A stretch of 64,000 bases of DNA from contig JAUIGO010000007.1 in assembly GCA_030429955.1 (NCBI GenBank), positions 1 through 64,000 on the forward strand. The letters run 5' to 3'. This document shows, in pieces, positions 60,289-64,000 of this stretch; position 1 is the first letter of the stretch, and the number at the start of each line of letters is the position of its first letter. Source of the DNA: Bacteroidia bacterium (GTDB lineage: Bacteria > Bacteroidota > Bacteroidia > Flavobacteriales > Flavobacteriaceae). The position numbers and the translations under genes were made by a program. The notes beneath the pieces are model-generated. The model made no database searches, was not told the origin of the DNA, and was given only the letters and a program-made list of their open reading frames with translations.

Positions 60289-60921
60289 ATGTTCAAAATT
60301 TTTAATTGGTTTTTTGGCAAAAGCAAAACAACTTCAACTGAAGACAATCAGGTAATGAAAAAATATTTAATTGTAGGCCTAGGAAATATTGGAGAGAAAT
60401 ACGAAAATACAAGACATAATATTGGCTTTAAAATTTTAGATTATTTCTGCTCAAAAGAAGAGGTAACTTTTAGTACAGATAAACTTGCAGATCGAGCTGA
60501 GTATAAACTAAAAGGACGCTTGTTTATATTTATTAAGCCTAATACCTATATGAATTTAAGCGGAAAAGCAGTTCAGTATTGGTTGCAAAAAGAAAATATT
60601 CCATTAGAAAATTTATTAGTCATTACTGATGATTTAAACTTAGCTTTTGGAACATTGCGTATAAAAACTAAAGGGAGTGATGGTGGTCATAATGGTCTTA
60701 AAGATGTTCAAGATAAATTAGGCACAACCAACTACAATCGATTCAGGTTTGGAATAAGCGATAGCTTTAGTAAAGGCAGGCAAGTTGATTATGTGTTGGG
60801 AGAATGGACAGAGGAAGAACAAGAAAAATTACCTGAACGTTTATCAAAAAGCATAGAAATTATCAAATCATTTGTGCTTTCAGGCATTAATAATACAATG
60901 AATTCATTTAACGGTAAATAA
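60289..60921 (+). CDS. pth: Peptidyl-tRNA hydrolase
   Basis: The 210-residue enzyme frees tRNA from stalled peptidyl-tRNA. The catalytic core starts at MKKYLIVGLGNIGEKY (residue 23), with His43 in NTRHNIGF, the substrate-binding KPNTYMNLSG, DDLNLAFGTLRIKTKGSDGGHNGL and the C-terminal NSFNGK. A 22-residue basic/aromatic N-terminal extension (MFKIFNWFFGKSKTT) occurs in other flavobacterial Pth proteins as I recall, so the upstream ATG is kept; ATG 60355 is the alternative. The gap to ribF is 9 bp. Confidence 0.94.
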   Translation: MFKIFNWFFGKSKTTSTEDNQVMKKYLIVGLGNIGEKYENTRHNIGFKILDYFCSKEEVTFSTDKLADRAEYKLKGRLFIFIKPNTYMNLSGKAVQYWLQKENIPLENLLVITDDLNLAFGTLRIKTKGSDGGHNGLKDVQDKLGTTNYNRFRFGISDSFSKGRQVDYVLGEWTEEEQEKLPERLSKSIEIIKSFVLSGINNTMNSFNGK

Positions 60922-60930
60922 ACAGCATTC

Positions 60931-61863
60931 TTGAAAATTAAAACCGCTTCAGATTACAAGTTACTTTCCAATTCAGTGGTTACAATTGGAACTTTTGATG
61001 GTGTTCATGTTGGACATAAGAAAATTATCAAACGGTTGGTGAAAATTGCTAAAAAGGAAAATTTACAAGCTATTGTATTGACGTTTTTTCCGCATCCTAG
61101 AATGGTAGTGCAGAAAGATACAGATATAAAAATGCTGAATACCATCGACGAAAAAAACAAGTTGATGGAAGCTGAAGGCATTGATCATTTAGTGGTAAAA
61201 AAATTCACAAAACAATTCTCACGTCTTTCAGCGCAAGACTATGTAAGAGATGTTTTGGTTGAAACCTTGCATGTGAAGCATATAATAATAGGTTACGATC
61301 ATCATTTTGGTCGCAACCGAACTGCAAACATCAACGACTTAAAAGCCTTTGGAGAGATTTACGATTTTAAAGTCACTGAAATTTCAGCTCAAGAAATTGA
61401 TGAAGTCACAGTGAGTTCTACAAAAATCAGAAAAGCCCTTTTAGAAGGCGACGTACAAACAGCCAATACATTTTTAGGCTACAACTTCATGCTTACTGGA
61501 AAAGTTGTTAAAGGCAAGGGATTGGGAAAACAACTTAACTACCCAACTGCTAACATTAAGATTAAAGAGTCCTATAAACTCATTCCTAAAAATGGCGTTT
61601 ATGTAGTAAAAGCAAACATCAAAGGAACTACTGTTTTTGGGATGATGAATATTGGCACCAACCCAACAGTTGATGGTAAAGTACAATCTATTGAAGTGCA
61701 TTTCTTTAATTTCAATCAGGATATTTATGGGAAGACCTTAGAAATTGAAATTTTAGAACGTTTACGTGACGAACAAAAATTTGATTCACTTGACGATCTG
61801 AAAAATCAGCTATCTAAAGATCTTATGAATTCTAATCACTTTTTGAATCAAAACGATGATTAA
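60931..61863 (+). CDS. ribF: Bifunctional riboflavin kinase/FAD synthetase
   Basis: The 310-residue enzyme converts riboflavin to FMN and then FAD. It starts at TTG (60931), which gives the usual short lead before VVTIGTFDGVHVGHKKIIKRL, the nucleotidyltransferase motif. TFFPHPRMVV and VSSTKIRKALLEGDV close the adenylyl domain. The C-terminal riboflavin kinase domain begins MLTGKVVKGKGLGKQLNYPTANI and has MMNIGTNPTVDG. There is no in-frame ATG between the pth stop and the conserved motif. It overlaps the HTTM gene by 8 bp. Confidence 0.95.
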   Translation: MKIKTASDYKLLSNSVVTIGTFDGVHVGHKKIIKRLVKIAKKENLQAIVLTFFPHPRMVVQKDTDIKMLNTIDEKNKLMEAEGIDHLVVKKFTKQFSRLSAQDYVRDVLVETLHVKHIIIGYDHHFGRNRTANINDLKAFGEIYDFKVTEISAQEIDEVTVSSTKIRKALLEGDVQTANTFLGYNFMLTGKVVKGKGLGKQLNYPTANIKIKESYKLIPKNGVYVVKANIKGTTVFGMMNIGTNPTVDGKVQSIEVHFFNFNQDIYGKTLEIEILERLRDEQKFDSLDDLKNQLSKDLMNSNHFLNQNDD

Positions 61864-63187
61864 TCGTTGGCTATTTAAACATATTGATAATAGTGCACTC
61901 ATCATTTTTAGAGTCTTTTTTGGCTTACTCATTACACTTGAATCCTTTGGTGCCATACTAACAGGTTGGATTAAGCAAACCTTAATAGAACCTCAATTTA
62001 CCTTTTCATTTATTGGCTTTGAATGGCTTCAACCGCTTCCAGGACATTGGATGTATATCTATTTTGCTGTCATGGGACTGTTTGGCATTGGTGTGATGCT
62101 TGGTTATAAATACAGAACGAGTATTATTGGTTTTACCATTCTTTGGGCTGGCGTTTATTTCATGCAAAAAGCATCATATAACAATCATTATTATTTATTG
62201 GTTTTGCTCAATTTGTTTATGTGCATAATGCCAGCAAACAGATATTTTTCAATAGATGTAAAACAAAATCCGTCCTTGTTAAAGCAAAGCATGCCACAAT
62301 GGTGTAGCCTAATGATAATTGCTCAAATGGCCATTGTGTACACTTACGCAGCTATTGCCAAAATATATCCAGATTGGCTAGATACTACCTTTATGGAAAT
62401 ACTGATGAGAGGCAGAAAAGGCTATTACCTTATTGGCGATTTTCTTCAGCAAAAATGGTTGCATTATTTGTTAGCCTATGGAGGTATTTTATTCGATTTA
62501 CTGATTGTACCACTGTTACTCTGGAGAAGAACCAGAAAATGGGCTTTTATTACTGCTATTTTCTTTCATCTATTCAATTCTATCGTTTTTCAAATAGGTA
62601 TTTTTCCGTATATGTCAATTGCACTTTGCGTGTTCTTTTTTCCAGTTAAAAACATTCAAAAGCTATTTTTTAAAAGCAAACAGTTTTATGAAGAAGGAGA
62701 ACTTGTTGTGCCAAGCTATAAACCAATTTTGCTAACTGTTTTTTTTGGATTGTATTTCATAATCCAATTGGCTTTACCATTACGTCATTGGTTTATAAAA
62801 GATGATGTGTTGTGGACAGAAGAAGCGCATCGTTTATCCTGGCGAATGATGCTTCGTGCAAAACATGGCATCGCTCATTTTACAGTTGTAGATAAAGAAA
62901 CTAACAAAAGAACAATTATTAAGTTAGACGATTATTTGACTAAAAAACAAAAAGGAATTGCAAGCACCAAACCAGATGTTATTTGGCAATTTGCACAGCG
63001 CTTAAAACATCAATTTGCAGCTGAAGGTCAAGATGTTGCTGTTTATGTTGATTGCAGAATAAGTGTTAATGACAGACCTTTAAAACAACTTATAGATCCT
63101 AAAGTTGATCTAGCTTCTGTAAAGTGGAATGCTTTTAAACACAACGAATGGATTTTACCTTCAAATGAAGATTTATTTACTAAGTAA
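61856..63187 (+). CDS. HTTM domain (vitamin K-dependent gamma-carboxylase-like) membrane protein
   Basis: The 443-residue protein has an N-terminal helical membrane region of about seven to eight segments, with family signatures SALIIFRVFFGLLITLESFG, a QKASYNNHYYLLVLLNLFMC loop, YTYAAIAKIYPDWLDTTFME with Lys-type active-site candidates, and FHLFNSIVFQIGIFPYMSIA. The C-terminal 130 residues are soluble (RLSWRMMLRAKHGIAHFTVV). Bacterial relatives of the gamma-carboxylase have unknown substrates. It overlaps ribF by 8 bp and is 68 bp before serS. Confidence 0.88.
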   Translation: MINRWLFKHIDNSALIIFRVFFGLLITLESFGAILTGWIKQTLIEPQFTFSFIGFEWLQPLPGHWMYIYFAVMGLFGIGVMLGYKYRTSIIGFTILWAGVYFMQKASYNNHYYLLVLLNLFMCIMPANRYFSIDVKQNPSLLKQSMPQWCSLMIIAQMAIVYTYAAIAKIYPDWLDTTFMEILMRGRKGYYLIGDFLQQKWLHYLLAYGGILFDLLIVPLLLWRRTRKWAFITAIFFHLFNSIVFQIGIFPYMSIALCVFFFPVKNIQKLFFKSKQFYEEGELVVPSYKPILLTVFFGLYFIIQLALPLRHWFIKDDVLWTEEAHRLSWRMMLRAKHGIAHFTVVDKETNKRTIIKLDDYLTKKQKGIASTKPDVIWQFAQRLKHQFAAEGQDVAVYVDCRISVNDRPLKQLIDPKVDLASVKWNAFKHNEWILPSNEDLFTK

Positions 63188-63255
63188 TTCCGTAAATTTG
63201 TCGCTTTATTCTTCGTAGCTATGTGAAGCGAAGATGAACTTAAATTTTTCACCCA

Positions 63256-64000
63256 ATGTTACAAGTACCTTTTATTAGAGAGCATCAAGAATTAGTCATC
63301 AAGCGTTTGGCAAAACGTAATATAGATGCTACTGAAATGATTAATGAAGTGATTAAACTTGACGAAGAGCGCAGGCAAACCCAATCTGAGTTGGATAACA
63401 CTTTGGCTGAATCTAATTCGCTTTCTAAAGAAATTGGGATGCTTTATAAATCTGGTAATGCAGATCAAGCGAATGCTCTTAAAAAAAGAACGACGCAACT
63501 AAAGGATGATAGCAAAGCATTGATTGAAAAATTAAATGCTGTATCTGAAAAGTTAGATGAGTTATTGTGCAAAATCCCAAATGTACCAAATGACTTAGTT
63601 CCTGCTGGAAATTCTGAAGATGATAATAAAGAAGTATATCGCGAAGGTGACATTCCAGAATTACCAAAAAATGCTTTACCACATTGGGAACTAGCCAGTA
63701 AATACGACATTATCGATTTTGAACTTGGTAATAAAATTACTGGAGCTGGATTTCCTGTGTATAAAGGAAAAGGCGCAAAATTGCAACGTGCACTCATCAA
63801 TTATTTTTTAGATAAAAATACTGCAGCTGGTTATAGCGAAGTACAAGTACCACATTTAGTGAATGAAGCTTCAGGGTTTGGTACAGGACAACTTCCAGAC
63901 AAGGAAGGACAAATGTATCATGTTACAGAAGATAATTTGTATTTAATTCCTACAGCTGAGGTTCCTGCAACCAACTTGTTTCGTGGCGATTTGTTAGCTG
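63256..64000 (+). CDS. serS: Seryl-tRNA synthetase (3' end outside window)
   Basis: The first 248 codons of serS are present from ATG 63256 (MLQVPFIREHQELVIKRLAK) and remain open to the window edge. Residues about 25-105 are the long antiparallel coiled-coil that grips tRNA-Ser. IPNVPNDLVPAG and LPHWELASKYDIIDFELGNK lead into the class II catalytic domain, with GAGFPVYKGKGAKLQRALINY (motif 1 region), YSEVQVPHLVNEAS, GTGQLPDKEGQMYHV and LIPTAEVPATN. It charges tRNA-Ser with serine. It needs no special context. Confidence 0.96.
   Translation, partial: MLQVPFIREHQELVIKRLAKRNIDATEMINEVIKLDEERRQTQSELDNTLAESNSLSKEIGMLYKSGNADQANALKKRTTQLKDDSKALIEKLNAVSEKLDELLCKIPNVPNDLVPAGNSEDDNKEVYREGDIPELPKNALPHWELASKYDIIDFELGNKITGAGFPVYKGKGAKLQRALINYFLDKNTAAGYSEVQVPHLVNEASGFGTGQLPDKEGQMYHVTEDNLYLIPTAEVPATNLFRGDLLA

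Noticed and set aside
1-64000. CRISPR arrays, insertion sequences, prophage or toxin-antitoxin modules
   Set aside because: No regularly spaced repeats, transposase, integrase, phage structural or recognisable toxin genes were seen on either strand.

Overview
The window is a 64 kb stretch of an AT-rich chromosome from a member of the Bacteroidota, most likely a marine-type Flavobacteriaceae. The signs are type IX secretion sorting domains (type A at 2097-2693, type B at 54004-58287), Bacteroidota-style promoters (-7 box TAnnTTTG), weak ribosome binding sites, families such as DUF5777, DUF5686 and 2TM, SxC-type lipoprotein signals, and a gliding-motility-associated surface protein. Genus was not determined. 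No insertion sequence, prophage or CRISPR array was seen. One tRNA (Leu, CAA) is present.

Layout. 1-4.5 kb: two acidic lipoproteins with lipocalin-like ends, then a five-gene envelope set (OB-fold protein, cupredoxin with sorting domain, DUF5777 barrel, monohaem c-type lipoprotein, YceI). 4.7-10.1 kb: exported M20 hydrolase, small acidic lipoprotein, and a pair of M14 carboxypeptidase paralogues, one of which has lost its catalytic residues. 10.2-15.6 kb: kdtA, a DegT aminotransferase, galE, an exported amidohydrolase and a small conserved protein. 15.6-26 kb, mostly minus strand: lspA, fabD, an FAD protein, a 2TM-dihydrofolate reductase fusion with thyA, a nucleoside transporter, a DUF151 nuclease and etfA/etfB. 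26-35.8 kb, plus strand: pdhB, a DUF5686 outer-membrane protein, a polyamine operon (arginine decarboxylase, agmatinase, deoxyhypusine-synthase-like protein) and several small proteins. 35.8-41.3 kb: three glycosyltransferases, an AraC regulator and a TolB-like lipoprotein. 41.4-46.7 kb: a polyferredoxin with a flavoprotein partner, and a GH113-like lipoprotein overlapping an Omp85-like protein. 46.7-53 kb: an eight-gene minus-strand arsenosugar biosynthesis operon. 53-64 kb: a HupE-like protein, a 1427-residue surface protein, then prs, rplY, pth, ribF, an HTTM protein and the start of serS.

How the genes fit together. The most coherent specialised system is the arsenosugar operon. ArsM methylates arsenite, and the radical SAM enzyme ArsS is expected to make dimethylarsinoyl-deoxyadenosine. 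A purine nucleoside phosphorylase would remove adenine and two glycosyltransferases would build the sugar. A histidine-box membrane oxygenase, a DUF547 protein and an AhpD-like protein have open roles. The polyamine operon should make putrescine from arginine and pass it to a DHS-like enzyme. Short palindromic repeats of two or three families lie between genes, and two copies have become coding sequence (in the TIGR04283-type glycosyltransferase and at the end of the membrane oxygenase). All functional assignments come from reading motifs and family resemblance by eye; no database search was run.
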